A DNA stretch of 64,000 nucleotides from Gordonia soli NBRC 108243 (GTDB taxonomy: Bacteria; Actinomycetota; Actinomycetes; Mycobacteriales; Mycobacteriaceae). The notes beneath the pieces were generated by a model. It was not told the origin of the DNA and did not search any database. It saw only the letters and a list, made by a program, of their open reading frames with translations. Numbering within the stretch: position 1 is the stretch's first letter; the number at the start of each line of letters is the position of its first letter. The stretch spans positions 1-64,000 of the forward strand of contig NZ_BANX01000030.1 of assembly GCF_000334455.1 (NCBI RefSeq), read 5' to 3'. The position numbers and the translations under genes are program-made. Below are positions 1 through 7,582 of the stretch, piece after piece.

Positions 1-18
1 CACAATCGCCGCGCTCAT
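1..18 (-). CDS. 5' end of the next element gene (runs off the window)
   Basis: An ATG at 18-16 on the minus strand overlaps the TGA of the preceding gene in an ATGA arrangement, and the frame is open to the window edge (MSAAIV...). This would be a translationally coupled gene of the element. Only six codons are visible, so nothing can be said about its product. Confidence 0.4.
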
Positions 19-716
19 CACAGCCACCGCTCATCAGGGAATCCGGCCAGAACAGGCCAGTCGTCCCAAGCTCGGAGCCACGTCAGCCCGATAGGCATCT
101 CATTGCGGAACCGCGACTCACAACCATCGCAGCACGCCGTGACTCGCGTGACGCCGTGACACCCGAGCAGTAGATACGTGTCCAGCCGAACCCGGGATTT
201 CGCCTCGCAGAAGAAGCAATCATGAACGTAGAAGCCACGGCTGACGAGTTCCGCCACTCGCTTCGGTGTCCAGTACGCGCTGACCAGGAACTCCAAGTTC
301 CCGGCGTCCTTCACGCCATAGAGGATCACCGTCTCGACAGGGCTACCGCCGTACGCAGCGACTTCTGCGGCCTCGTCGTGTTCAAACTCGCGGCGCATAA
401 ACTCGTTCACACCACCCCGCTCTGCCTTGGCCTGCGCCAGAGACAGCCGACGCAGCTCGGCATCGGATCGTCCTGGGACAAGAGGCAGAATCTTCCGCCC
501 GCAGTTCGCCAAGATGTACGCAGCCACCGGACCACGAGCCGGAACCACAGGCATCTGTTGCGCCCGAGTGATCGCCTGAGCGGTCGGTAAGTAGTTCGCT
601 GCCTCCGGCGAGTACTCGACTTCCTCGCCGTGCGCGTTGCGGGGATGATCGACGCGCTCCACCGCGTCGGCCAACGGGTCGTCGCCGAGAGAGAATCCAA
701 ACGCAGGGAATCTCAC
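18..716 (-). CDS. Uncharacterised element protein with two CxxC pairs
   Basis: 232-aa soluble protein that I do not recognise. Its C-terminal third carries CFFC (near residue 169) and a CCDGC cluster (near 197), a spacing compatible with a zinc-ribbon or treble-clef site; metal binding is inference. There are no membrane segments or signal peptide. The start overlaps the stop of the 102-aa gene upstream (ATGA) and its own stop overlaps the next ATG at the window edge, so it sits inside a translationally coupled minus-strand operon of the integrated element. Confidence 0.75.
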   Translation of the reverse strand: MRFPAFGFSLGDDPLADAVERVDHPRNAHGEEVEYSPEAANYLPTAQAITRAQQMPVVPARGPVAAYILANCGRKILPLVPGRSDAELRRLSLAQAKAERGGVNEFMRREFEHDEAAEVAAYGGSPVETVILYGVKDAGNLEFLVSAYWTPKRVAELVSRGFYVHDCFFCEAKSRVRLDTYLLLGCHGVTRVTACCDGCESRFRNEMPIGLTWLRAWDDWPVLAGFPDERWL

Positions 717-1021
717 TGGTCCTCCCCTGCGACGGGGCGAGCCAGCGACTCGATGAAGCGGACAACGCCCGCCGGACTGTAAGCGTTCTTCGCAGACAGC
801 TTGAACACCTGAATGCGGCGCGCCTCTGTCGCCCGCCGGACGAGGCTACGGGTCAGGTCGACGCCCAGTTCGTCGCGGGCGAAGCGGATTACAGCCTGGA
901 CACCGACTAGCGTCGGCTGATCGGACCACACGCGATTCGCGGGCTGCCGATACGGGTCTCGGGGCGGTTGCGGGAGAGCGCCTGCCGGTCGCGCCGGGGC
1001 AACTCGTGCTGCTTGGGACAC
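713..1021 (-). CDS. Small probable DNA-binding protein of the element
   Basis: 102 aa with a GTG start preceded by a GAGAGGAAC ribosome site. The N-terminal 30 residues are Pro/Ala/Arg-rich and probably flexible. Residues about 35-95 (motifs DELGVDLTRSLVRRATEA, then AKNAYSPAGVVRFIESL) read like a compact winged-helix or excisionase-like fold, an inference from pattern only. It is the first gene of its coupled pair with the Cys-rich protein. Upstream lie a hairpin with a T-rich tail and three TGCGCAC direct repeats that could be its own operator. Confidence 0.65.
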   Translation of the reverse strand: MSQAARVAPARPAGALPQPPRDPYRQPANRVWSDQPTLVGVQAVIRFARDELGVDLTRSLVRRATEARRIQVFKLSAKNAYSPAGVVRFIESLARPVAGEDQ

Positions 1022-1059
1022 TTGTTCGTTCCTCTCGGGTTACGAGAGAGGTGGGGCCA

Positions 1060-1115
1060 CGGACAACAAAAGAGCCGACCGCGAACGCACCCCTCACGGG
1101 GTTTCGCTGGTCGGC
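1060..1115 (-). terminator. Intrinsic terminator or attenuator in front of the small DNA-binding gene
   Basis: Imperfect long hairpin: GCCGACC (1074-1080) pairs with GGTCGGC (1109-1115), GCGAA with TTCGC inside, and CCCC with GGGG at the top. Read on the minus strand it is followed by TCTTTTGTTG, a T-rich tail. It lies between the 284-aa gene and the 102-aa gene, so it could end the first transcript or attenuate the second. A second small inverted repeat, CCTCTC/GAGAGG, lies at 1031-1051 over the ribosome site. Confidence 0.6.
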
Positions 1116-1207
1116 CCTAACCCAAGGAACGCGGGGCTGGCATGAGCGCCTTGTCCGCATTGGTACCGATACGTCACGAACCGCTTGACCGGCCCGGCGC
1201 GCTTTGT

Positions 1208-1261
1208 TGCGCACGCCCATAACCCTACAGCATTGCGCACCTATTGCCAAGCGCTGCGCAC
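1208..1261. repeat. Three TGCGCAC direct repeats (candidate operator)
   Basis: TGCGCAC occurs at 1208-1214, 1234-1240 and 1255-1261, each followed by a related CCxATA-like stretch. The spacings are 26 and 21 bp. The repeats lie in the roughly 300-bp non-coding gap upstream of the small probable DNA-binding protein, where an autoregulatory operator would be expected. That function is inference. Confidence 0.45.
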
Positions 1262-1318
1262 CCCATAGTCGTTGTGCCGCAAGAGAAGTTGTACAGGGTA
1301 GGTTCTCTCATCGCTGCT

Positions 1319-2173
1319 CTATGGCCTAGGCTCATCGGGTGTGAATCCCCGTTCGACCGATAGGTCCCAAAGGTACCTGTTGTACTCGATCTCATAGTGT
1401 TCGTACGCGGCACGACACGATAGAACTGGAGTTATATCCACGCCGCGAAGCACTCCGACCATCCCGGCCGACATGATGCCGCAGTGACTCGCAAAGAGCG
1501 CATACCTCCATCCGTCGTCCACATTCTGCGCATTGTCTTGCTGAGCGGATATGACGGCACCAGTGAGTGTGATCGCATTCGCGTGTGTGACACCGGATAG
1601 TCGCTGGTACTCCCGACGGCCGATGCTCGGAGCCAGTTGATGAACGAGGTTTGTGTAGTTGGGTAGCGATGTCTTCGGAAAACTCTGTGCGCTCCGCCAC
1701 GCATTTATGCCCTCAGCCAGCTTGACCATCTGCGGGTCGGCGTCCGGCTTGTTGACACCCAGATCATTGAAGCCTTCTCGGAACAGGTTGAACATCTTTG
1801 ATATGCGCACTTCGGCAGAGTCGTCGTCCGATGACAGGTAGGCACAACGACTTGCATACTCAGCTGCCGAGCGCGCGAGAACCGCAGGCGATGTGACCAT
1901 CGGCTGCTGAAGTCCCAGGAGCTGGCCAAGGCTGTACACGAAGTCGCCTGCACCCACCAGATAGAAGCGTGTTAGTCGATGAGCCGACAGGAGCGGATCT
2001 GGCATTGCCCCAGAGCCGTGCTGCCTGTCGTACTCGTCAATGTCAGCGATCTTCGGCTCACGATAGTCGCGGTAGGCGATTGCCTGCATAACTTGCGCGG
2101 TCGATTCGCAAAGTCGGCTGGCCTCGGACAGCGCGGGGAGGGATGACATACCGGAGACAGTAGCGAGCTCCAC
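1319..2173 (-). CDS. Uncharacterised 284-aa element protein
   Basis: Predominantly helical soluble protein that I do not recognise. No signal peptide or clear motif is visible. The start is uncertain: a GTG at 2173, or an ATG at 2149 giving MSSLPALSEASR; neither has a strong ribosome site. Codon use is less GC-biased than that of the chromosomal genes, as expected for transferred DNA. It stands alone between the hairpin array upstream and a terminator-like hairpin downstream. A cargo or satellite accessory function is possible but not shown. Confidence 0.65.
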   Translation of the reverse strand: MELATVSGMSSLPALSEASRLCESTAQVMQAIAYRDYREPKIADIDEYDRQHGSGAMPDPLLSAHRLTRFYLVGAGDFVYSLGQLLGLQQPMVTSPAVLARSAAEYASRCAYLSSDDDSAEVRISKMFNLFREGFNDLGVNKPDADPQMVKLAEGINAWRSAQSFPKTSLPNYTNLVHQLAPSIGRREYQRLSGVTHANAITLTGAVISAQQDNAQNVDDGWRYALFASHCGIMSAGMVGVLRGVDITPVLSCRAAYEHYEIEYNRYLWDLSVERGFTPDEPRP

Positions 2174-2207
2174 TGACGCTTCGACCGTTTAGCTGATAGC
2201 GACTAGC

Positions 2208-2430
2208 GAGAACCCCGCCTCACCGGACCAGGACAGGTCGATGAGGCGGGGTCTCGGTGGGGACGCCCCGGCTTGGGGTTCGGGGACGTCCTCGGCACGG
2301 CGGGACAAGTCGACCGCGGTGCCAGGAGACGGACAAGTCGACGTCTCCTTCTAACGGGAGAGCCGAGGCTCCCGTTAGTCTTCGGCGGGTTGGGCGTTCA
2401 ACCCGCCTGCTTGGTGGCCGCGCTGCGGCC
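2208..2430. other. Array of seven consecutive hairpins in the element
   Basis: Non-coding gap 2174-2504. Stems: A 2208-2222/2242-2255 (GAGAACCCCGCCTCA with TGAGGCGGGGTCTC, one bulge); B 2261-2270/2281-2291 (10 bp, one bulge); C 2294-2303/2314-2323 (9 bp, one G.G); D 2325-2331/2342-2348 (7 bp); E 2351-2360/2369-2378 (10 bp perfect); F 2384-2392/2399-2407 (9 bp perfect); G 2416-2421/2425-2430 (6 bp). C and D have the identical loop GACAAGTCGA and the loop of A contains GACAGGTCGA. None has a clear T-tract. Candidate roles are structured RNA, replication or packaging site, or stacked terminators; all are inference. Confidence 0.75.
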
Positions 2431-2504
2431 TGTCTGGGGTAGCTGAGCTCTCGGTGGGCCGTGTTGCGGGCTGCGCCGGGTGCCCGTGGGTAGGTAGCCG
2501 TTTC

Positions 2505-2867
2505 TCAACGCTTCAACCGGGTTCCGGCCGGCGATCGGTACCGAATCTTCAAGGTGCCGAGGCTCTGGCCCATCTTGTATCCAGACACTGTCGTCGCTGC
2601 TACGTACGCCGCCGACGCTGGAATGGTGTGGGGAACCGCTCGCGGCGCTGGAGCCAGAAACCCGACAGCCGCGCCCGCGAGAGCCGACCGACGAACCGTG
2701 CGCTTACGCTGCGCCTTGGCCGACCGGCGAGCCGCCGCCAACTCGGTAACGCCGTCCTCCGCACGTCGTAACGCGGCCTCAGCCTCGTCTAGAGCACTGA
2801 GCACCCGCTTACCAGGCGTTGCAGCAAAGCGTCCCCGACTGTCGCGAATGTAGTTGCGCGCCTTCAT
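2505..2867 (-). CDS. Small basic element protein
   Basis: 120 aa, strongly basic. The start NYIRDSRGRFAATPGK resembles the N termini of small phage structural or virion-associated proteins, and residues 23-55 are probably a charged helix (ALDEAEAALRRAEDGVTEL). A moderately hydrophobic Ala/Gly stretch spans about 60-95. Its ATG overlaps the stop of the 83-aa gene upstream (ATGA), so it is translationally coupled in the capsid operon. The function is not known; association with the capsid is inferred only from position. Confidence 0.65.
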   Translation of the reverse strand: MKARNYIRDSRGRFAATPGKRVLSALDEAEAALRRAEDGVTELAAARRSAKAQRKRTVRRSALAGAAVGFLAPAPRAVPHTIPASAAYVAATTVSGYKMGQSLGTLKIRYRSPAGTRLKR

Positions 2868-3115
2868 GACGGACCCGGACGATTGCGCAACGCTCGGCGC
2901 TGCGCCAGCTCGTCAGCGACGGATCGAAGGCCGTCGGCGGTCTCGCTGTCAAGCTTCGGAGCCTTGCCGTGGTAGCGTCCACCCTCCGAAGGTGGCGCGT
3001 CTTCCAGACCGGGCGGAGTGAGCCCCGTACCCCAACTCATTTCTGAAGCGTCGGGACCGGGTCGGAATTCCTTCGCCTGTTGCCTCATGTTTTCGGCGTA
3101 CGGCGTGGGACGCAT
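2864..3115 (-). CDS. Small capsid-coupled element protein
   Basis: 83 aa from the ATG at 3115, chosen because it follows the capsid stop directly (TGA-C-ATG); a longer frame starting at 3172 would overlap the capsid gene by 56 nt. The protein is Pro/Gly-rich and disordered in its first half (SEMSWGTGLTPPGLEDAPP), with a short charged helix at the end (GLRSVADELAQRRALR). No family is recognised. Position just after a capsid gene is typical of scaffold or head-decoration proteins in phages, which is only a suggestion here. Confidence 0.6.
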   Translation of the reverse strand: MRPTPYAENMRQQAKEFRPGPDASEMSWGTGLTPPGLEDAPPSEGGRYHGKAPKLDSETADGLRSVADELAQRRALRNRPGPS

Positions 3116-3116
3116 G

Positions 3117-4274
3117 TCAGCGCCAGTTCCACGACGGCGCGGTGTACGCGCCCGACGCCTTGACCTGGACAATGCACGCCGCGCCCCGGTATCGGACGCC
3201 CGTACCGAACGAGCGCTGGAAGAAGCTGTCCTGCAACGGGTAGCGCTGATCTTTTCCTGGGATCATGCGCAAACCCTGATACGCGGAGTTGGCGTGCTGA
3301 CGGAACGCAACCGGGTTGACGCCGCTGTTCGGGCCGCCTGTCGCCACTACCGCGATGTAGCCCTGTGGGAGGAAGTACGAAGGGACAACCCACGCCGGAC
3401 CGTAACTGCCGCTGACCTCCAAGCCCGACCACTCAGCCGGAGCGATCTGCCCGACAACGGTCTCGCTCGTGAGGTACGGGATCGAGCTGTTCGACGGGAT
3501 GAAGTCGTACTTGGACTCCACGCCGTTGGTGATCGCCCCGGCGCGGAAGGTCGAGATGACCTCGGCCTCCTTCGGGTTGCACAGCACGATCAGCCGCGAA
3601 GAACCGTCGATGCCGAAGCCCTTGGAGGTCACCTGATTGATCGCGTCGGTGAGATCGCCGGGATCGAGCGCGGTGTTGCCGGACACGAGGTAGTGACTCG
3701 TGCTTGACGGGAAGTCCTGCCCAGCGAACGACGGCGGGGTAATCCCGTCCGTGCCCGTGTAGAGGCCATAGGCAGTCTGGCCCACCTCGTTGAGGACGGG
3801 AGCCGGATCGAATAGCCGCCGCAGCAGCGTTCCGGTGATGAGCCGGTTGTCCGATTCCATGGCGCGGTTGATCAGGTCGTAGACCTGCTCGGCGGTGGCG
3901 CTGCGCAGGAACTTCCACGTGGCTCGGGTCGCCAGGTCGTAGTCCTTGAAGGTATACCCAACGATCAGCGCGTCGGGCGCGGTCGCAATGCTCTGCGGCT
4001 CTCCGAACTCCGAAGCTTCCTCGAAGTGATCGCCACCGATGGTCTGGGGGATCGCATCCCCGACGGCGATAGTCGGATAGCTGATCAGCGCGGCCAGGGC
4101 GGTGCGCTTCTTGTTCCAGGCCGACATGACCTGATTCGCCTCGTCCCAGATGACGTTGAGGTCGATACCGTCTGCCGTCTTGTTGACGAGTACGTCGCCG
4201 TGCGTGCTGTAGCCGCGAGCGTTGTCGCCACCGAACGCGAAGAACTGCGCCGGGGCGGGATGGATGGTGGACAT
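3117..4274 (-). CDS. Probable phage major capsid protein
   Basis: 385 aa with a GGAG ribosome site before the ATG. The sequence has the texture of HK97-fold major capsid proteins from actinophages: an N-terminal segment with a long helix (EANQVMSAWNKKRTALAAL), a central alpha/beta region with a conserved-looking SSRLIVLCNPKEAEVI strand-helix, and a C-terminal beta-rich domain ending RYRGAACIVQVKASGAY. I assign the family from overall pattern, not from a search. It is the first gene of a three-gene coupled unit and lies about 400 bp from the att end. No maturation protease, portal or terminase gene accompanies it in the visible part. Confidence 0.65.
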   Translation of the reverse strand: MSTIHPAPAQFFAFGGDNARGYSTHGDVLVNKTADGIDLNVIWDEANQVMSAWNKKRTALAALISYPTIAVGDAIPQTIGGDHFEEASEFGEPQSIATAPDALIVGYTFKDYDLATRATWKFLRSATAEQVYDLINRAMESDNRLITGTLLRRLFDPAPVLNEVGQTAYGLYTGTDGITPPSFAGQDFPSSTSHYLVSGNTALDPGDLTDAINQVTSKGFGIDGSSRLIVLCNPKEAEVISTFRAGAITNGVESKYDFIPSNSSIPYLTSETVVGQIAPAEWSGLEVSGSYGPAWVVPSYFLPQGYIAVVATGGPNSGVNPVAFRQHANSAYQGLRMIPGKDQRYPLQDSFFQRSFGTGVRYRGAACIVQVKASGAYTAPSWNWR

Positions 4275-4684
4275 TTGTAGAACTCCGATTCGGTAGTAGA
4301 TAAAAGCGAGAAATCCGCGACGCCTGGTCGACGGAAGTCCGGCCCTACCGAACTGAGATGTGAAGTTGTCGGCGGAAATCTGTTCACGCCGTAGAACTTG
4401 CGGGCGCTCACTAAGCGATCCGCGGGTCGGTGCCGGGTACTGCCCAGCGACGCCGTACTGCCCGCCACCCTATGCCCCGCCCGTGGCTCATCGCTAGCCT
4501 CAGCGCACCGAGTGCCGCGCCGCTGCCGTGCTACCCCCGTACTACCCACACGCGCCATCTCAACGGTGATCCAGCGGTAGCCGCTACTGAGCAATAGGGA
4601 GCGATTCGTACGGCTCTACCTGCGTCGATTCCTATTGGTCGGCCTTGTTCGCGCCGGTCACCAAGTCGCCCAAAGTGCACACCG
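4275..4684. other. Non-coding end of the element
   Basis: About 400 bp between the capsid start and the tRNA fragment. It would contain the capsid promoter (minus strand) and the arm-type part of the attachment site. I see no convincing gene; the open frames here lack ribosome sites and recognisable products. A short inverted repeat AGCGGTAGCCGCT lies near 4571-4583. Confidence 0.5.
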
Positions 4685-4735
4685 CAGGTTTTCAAAACCC
4701 GTCCAGTGTGAGTTCGAGTCTCACCGAGGGCACCA
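4685..4735 (+). tRNA. Partial tRNA 3' end, probable attachment site
   Basis: An anticodon-arm-like stem (4685-4689 with 4697-4701, one mismatch) encloses loop TTTCAAA. A clear T arm follows (GTGAG-TTCGAGT-CTCAC, 4708-4724), then an acceptor 3' strand CGAGGGC, discriminator A and encoded CCA (4733-4735). No matching 5' acceptor strand (GCCCTCG) or D arm lies upstream, so this is a displaced 3' part and not a functional gene. The intact tRNA should be at the other end of the element, outside the window. Read literally the anticodon is TCA, but I do not assign an amino acid from a fragment. Confidence 0.6.
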
Positions 4736-4803
4736 TCACATTGCCGGCCTCCGGCCGGAGTGCGCGTACTGAGTTCGAGTGACAGCCCGGAAGGCGCACC
4801 ATG

Positions 4804-4830
4804 AGACCCCCTGCCCCGGCAGGGGTCTTT
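4804..4830 (+). terminator. Intrinsic terminator downstream of the tRNA fragment
   Basis: AGACCCC-C-TGCC pairs with GGCAGGGGTCT (4818-4828; one bulged C), followed by TTCTCGTTTTCG. It is probably the original terminator of the interrupted tRNA gene. A small CCGGCC/GGCCGG hairpin (4744-4758) precedes it. Between them, 4771-4801 repeats part of the tRNA end (GAGTTCGAGT ... GCACCA). Confidence 0.8.
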
Positions 4831-5020
4831 CTCGTTTTCGTAGAAGCTCGACGCGGGGCGAGTTCGCCGACGCGGGTGCGGCATCACCCGCGTCCACGGT
4901 GACACCCCGCATCCGCGCGGGGCGGCTCACCCGCACCACGAGTGCGACACCCGTCACAGCACCCGATCGGACAGGCGTTAGATTGACACGTCAGCTCGTT
5001 AGGGATGCTTAGGAGAACGC

Positions 5021-6433
5021 GTGTCTGCCGACAATCGCAGTGACGTAACGACTGCCGCCGCCGAGGACGAGGGATATCAGCGGGGACTGACCTCGCGCAC
5101 CGTCCAGATGATCGCGATCGGCGGCGCCATCGGCACCGGCCTGTTCTACGGTGCCGGCGGCGCCATCGAGAAGGCCGGCCCGGCGCTCATCCTGGCGTAC
5201 GCCCTGGCAGGCCTTGCCATCTTCATCGTCATGCGCGCGCTCGGCGAGCTGCTCATCTATCGTCCGATCTCCGGCGGCATCAGCGAGTACGCCGACGAGT
5301 TCCTCGGCCGCTTCGCGGGATTCACCCAGGGCTGGACCTACTGGGCGGTGTGGACCACCACGTGCATGGCGGAGATCACCGTCGCAGGTAAATACGTCAA
5401 CTACTGGTGGCCGTCCATCCCGGTCTGGGTCACCGCACTCGTCGCACTGCTGGTGCTCTTCTCGGCGAACCTGATATCGGTCGGTCTCTTCGGGCGCGCG
5501 GAGTTCTGGTTCTCGGCTATCAAGGTGACCGCGATCCTCGGCATGATCATCGTCGGCATCGGCGTCTTGCTGCCGATCGCCGGGCTGGGGCCCGAGTCGG
5601 GTCCATCGGTCACCAATCTGTGGAACGACGGCGGCTTCTTCGCGACCGGACTGAGCAACGCGCTGCTCAGTCTGCAGATCGTCATGTTCGCCTACGTCGG
5701 CGTCGAACTCGTGGGTGTGACCGCAGGCGAGGCCCAGAACCCCCGGGTCACGCTGCGGAAGGCCATCAACTCCGTGCCGTTCCGGATCGGCATCTTCTAC
5801 GTCGGCTCGCTGATCGTGATCCTCTCGGTGCGCAGCTGGCGCGACTTCCAAGAGGGACAGAGTCCGTTCGTGTCGGTGTTCCAGTACATCGGCATCCCCG
5901 GAGCCGCCGGTCTGGTCAACTTCATCCTGCTCACGGCCGCGCTGTCGTCGTGCAACTCCGGCATCTACTCGACCGGTCGGATGTTGCGGTCGCTGGCCCA
6001 GCGGGGCGACGCACCCAGACGACTCGACATGCTGTCGGGGCGCCAGGTCCCGGTGGCCGGCATCGTGCTGAGCGCGGTGGTGATGGTGATCGGCGTCGTG
6101 GTCAACGTCATCGACCCCGACCACGCCTTCACCTACATCACCTCCGTGTCGACCGTCGGCATCGTGGTGGTGTGGGCGACGATCTTGGTGTGCCAGCTGG
6201 CATATCGACGCAAGGTGTCCCGCGGAGAACTCCCCGCTTCGGACTATCGGGTCCCCGGCGCGCCGGTCACCACCTGGCTGGCCCTCGCATTCCTCGCGCT
6301 CGTGCTGGTGCTGCTCTTCTTCTCCACCGACGGGCGGGTTGCCCTGGTCGTCGGAGCGATCTGGTTCACCGGGGTCGGGATCGGATACCTCGTGTGGGCG
6401 CGCACCAGAGCGGGATCCGACTCCGGGCGGTGA
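5021..6433 (+). CDS. Amino acid permease, AAT family (CycA/AnsP/GabP type)
   Basis: 470-aa APC-superfamily transporter with about 12 membrane helices. The N-terminal motif IAIGGAIGTGLF is the conserved unwound TM1 region that binds the amino-acid backbone. MRALGELL (TM2), WTYWAVW, FWFSAIKV and SSCNSGIYSTGRML in TM8 are typical of the AAT group that takes up D-alanine/D-serine/glycine, asparagine or GABA by proton symport. The exact substrate cannot be assigned. The GTG start has AGGAG 6 nt upstream, and a TTGACA box lies at 4983-4988. It is a single-gene unit and the first chromosomal gene after the integrated element. Confidence 0.9.
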   Translation: MSADNRSDVTTAAAEDEGYQRGLTSRTVQMIAIGGAIGTGLFYGAGGAIEKAGPALILAYALAGLAIFIVMRALGELLIYRPISGGISEYADEFLGRFAGFTQGWTYWAVWTTTCMAEITVAGKYVNYWWPSIPVWVTALVALLVLFSANLISVGLFGRAEFWFSAIKVTAILGMIIVGIGVLLPIAGLGPESGPSVTNLWNDGGFFATGLSNALLSLQIVMFAYVGVELVGVTAGEAQNPRVTLRKAINSVPFRIGIFYVGSLIVILSVRSWRDFQEGQSPFVSVFQYIGIPGAAGLVNFILLTAALSSCNSGIYSTGRMLRSLAQRGDAPRRLDMLSGRQVPVAGIVLSAVVMVIGVVVNVIDPDHAFTYITSVSTVGIVVVWATILVCQLAYRRKVSRGELPASDYRVPGAPVTTWLALAFLALVLVLLFFSTDGRVALVVGAIWFTGVGIGYLVWARTRAGSDSGR

Positions 6434-6468
6434 ACCGGGGCACTCGTCCACCGGACGGATGCTCTGCC

Positions 6469-6484
6469 GACCGGGTTCCCGGTC
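6469..6484 (+). terminator. Possible terminator hairpin after the permease
   Basis: GACCGG-GTTC-CCGGTC, a 6-bp stem with a 4-nt loop 35 bp after the permease stop and no T-tract. The rest of 6434-6665 shows no gene. Confidence 0.3.
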
Positions 6485-6665
6485 GCCGCGGCGCCTCGCC
6501 ATGTCGGTGGCGCGCTCCCCCGATCAGCGGCGTGCGCAACCGGCATGGGAACGCAGGACACCGACCCGGAGCGGTGTCGTAACGGCCTGACGAACCGCTA
6601 CGATTCACAGGTGATCACCGCGGGGGAACATCGGTGGTCATTCACTGGGGAGGAAAGGGCCATCC

Positions 6666-7376
6666 ATGCGAGGGCTTTCGGCTGTCTTGGGCACCGTGTT
6701 CACGATCGCGGCGTTGGTGATCGCAGGGGGAACCGCGCACGGCGCACCGCGTGACGCGTCGCCCACACAATCGACAACGGTGGCACGAGACGGCAGCACC
6801 ATCACGACGACGCTGACGGTCGCGACATTCCAGAAGAAGGCCGGTGACGTGATCGTCGTCGACCGACGGGGCACAACCATCGACCGCATCGCCGATCGCA
6901 TCATGCTCGACGGTCAGACGGTTCCGTTGCGCACCACGGTGAGCGACGACGGCCGGAAGGCAACCTTCACCCCGCGGTTCACGAAGGAGACGCGGGCGGC
7001 ACTGGCCCGCGGTATGCACCCGGTCTCCGGCCAGAAGGACCGCGCGTTCCGCGACATGCTCTTCCACGTGGCCAACGGGCTGAACCGGGCAGGCACGGTG
7101 AGCACCGTCGCCGGTGCCGCCGTCGGTGCCGCGGTGGGTGGAGTCGTCGGCCTCATCGCGGGGTGCTTGATCGTCACCGGCTGCATCTGGTGGGGCGTGG
7201 TCGGACTCGGCATCGGCGCCGCAGCCGGCGCGGGCATCGCCGGATCCATCGGGACCACCTACGGCGATCCCCTCGCCGGGCAGGCCGTCCTCGACTGGCT
7301 CAGGACACCGTCGCTGAAGCCGGTCGATCTGTTCGCTCCGGTCCCCCGACCTGAGCAGGTCCGTCACACACCCTGA
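6666..7376 (+). CDS. Secreted or membrane-associated protein of unknown function
   Basis: 236 aa. Residues 1-26 are a signal peptide (hydrophobic core, cleavage near THG/APR). Residues 35-105 form a beta-rich extracytoplasmic region with many Thr/Val and a DGRKATFTPRF motif. Residues about 140-195 are a Gly/Ala-rich double hydrophobic segment containing two Cys (AGCLIVTGC) that is probably membrane-inserted. This layout is common among uncharacterised secreted proteins of Gordonia, Rhodococcus and Corynebacterium. The gene is monocistronic, with a stem-loop just after it. No enzymatic motif is seen. Confidence 0.75.
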   Translation: MRGLSAVLGTVFTIAALVIAGGTAHGAPRDASPTQSTTVARDGSTITTTLTVATFQKKAGDVIVVDRRGTTIDRIADRIMLDGQTVPLRTTVSDDGRKATFTPRFTKETRAALARGMHPVSGQKDRAFRDMLFHVANGLNRAGTVSTVAGAAVGAAVGGVVGLIAGCLIVTGCIWWGVVGLGIGAAAGAGIAGSIGTTYGDPLAGQAVLDWLRTPSLKPVDLFAPVPRPEQVRHTP

Positions 7377-7390
7377 CCTCGACGTCCTCC

Positions 7391-7411
7391 CGTCGGCCGG
7401 GGGGCCCGACG
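7391..7411 (+). terminator. Probable terminator hairpin
   Basis: CGTCGG (7391-7396) pairs with CCGACG (7406-7411) around a G-rich 9-nt loop, 15 bp after the stop of the secreted-protein gene. There is no strong T-tract. Confidence 0.4.
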
Positions 7412-7582
7412 TTGTCAGTCGTGCCGAGCTAATCGAGTCGCACCAGCCGCCCGTCACCGAGGCGCGTTGTCCTGTCTGTTCGTCCGCCTCGGGCCGATCC
7501 GACGCGTGAGACAGTCGTCGTCTGGGTACGCCTTCGCTCAACCCGTCACCCACGGGCCACCGACGACGACGAGGAGGACCCC

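Larger units (their letters stand above)
1..4735. mobile_element. Right end of a reduced prophage or phage-satellite element
   Basis: Every gene supported here is on the minus strand: capsid, two small coupled proteins, a 284-aa protein, a small probable DNA-binding protein and a Cys-rich protein. They are followed on the right by a tRNA 3'-end fragment and then by typical chromosomal genes. Only a capsid-type structural gene is present; portal, terminase, protease and tail genes are absent between it and the att end. Capsid-only content next to a tRNA att site resembles phiRv1/phiRv2-type elements and capsid-forming satellites; that comparison is inference. The element continues to the left of the window, where an integrase would be expected. 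Confidence 0.7.

Noticed and set aside
2208..2430. CRISPR array
   Set aside because: The stems are all different, there are no regular repeats and spacers, and no cas gene is present.
4685..4735. tRNA-Sec (TCA anticodon) reading of the tRNA fragment
   Set aside because: No D arm, no 5' acceptor strand and no long variable arm, so it cannot be a functional selenocysteine tRNA; an att remnant explains it better.
7504..7529. SigF-type promoter before the CYTH-CHAD gene
   Set aside because: GGGTAC is present but the -35 position reads GCGT, not GTTT.
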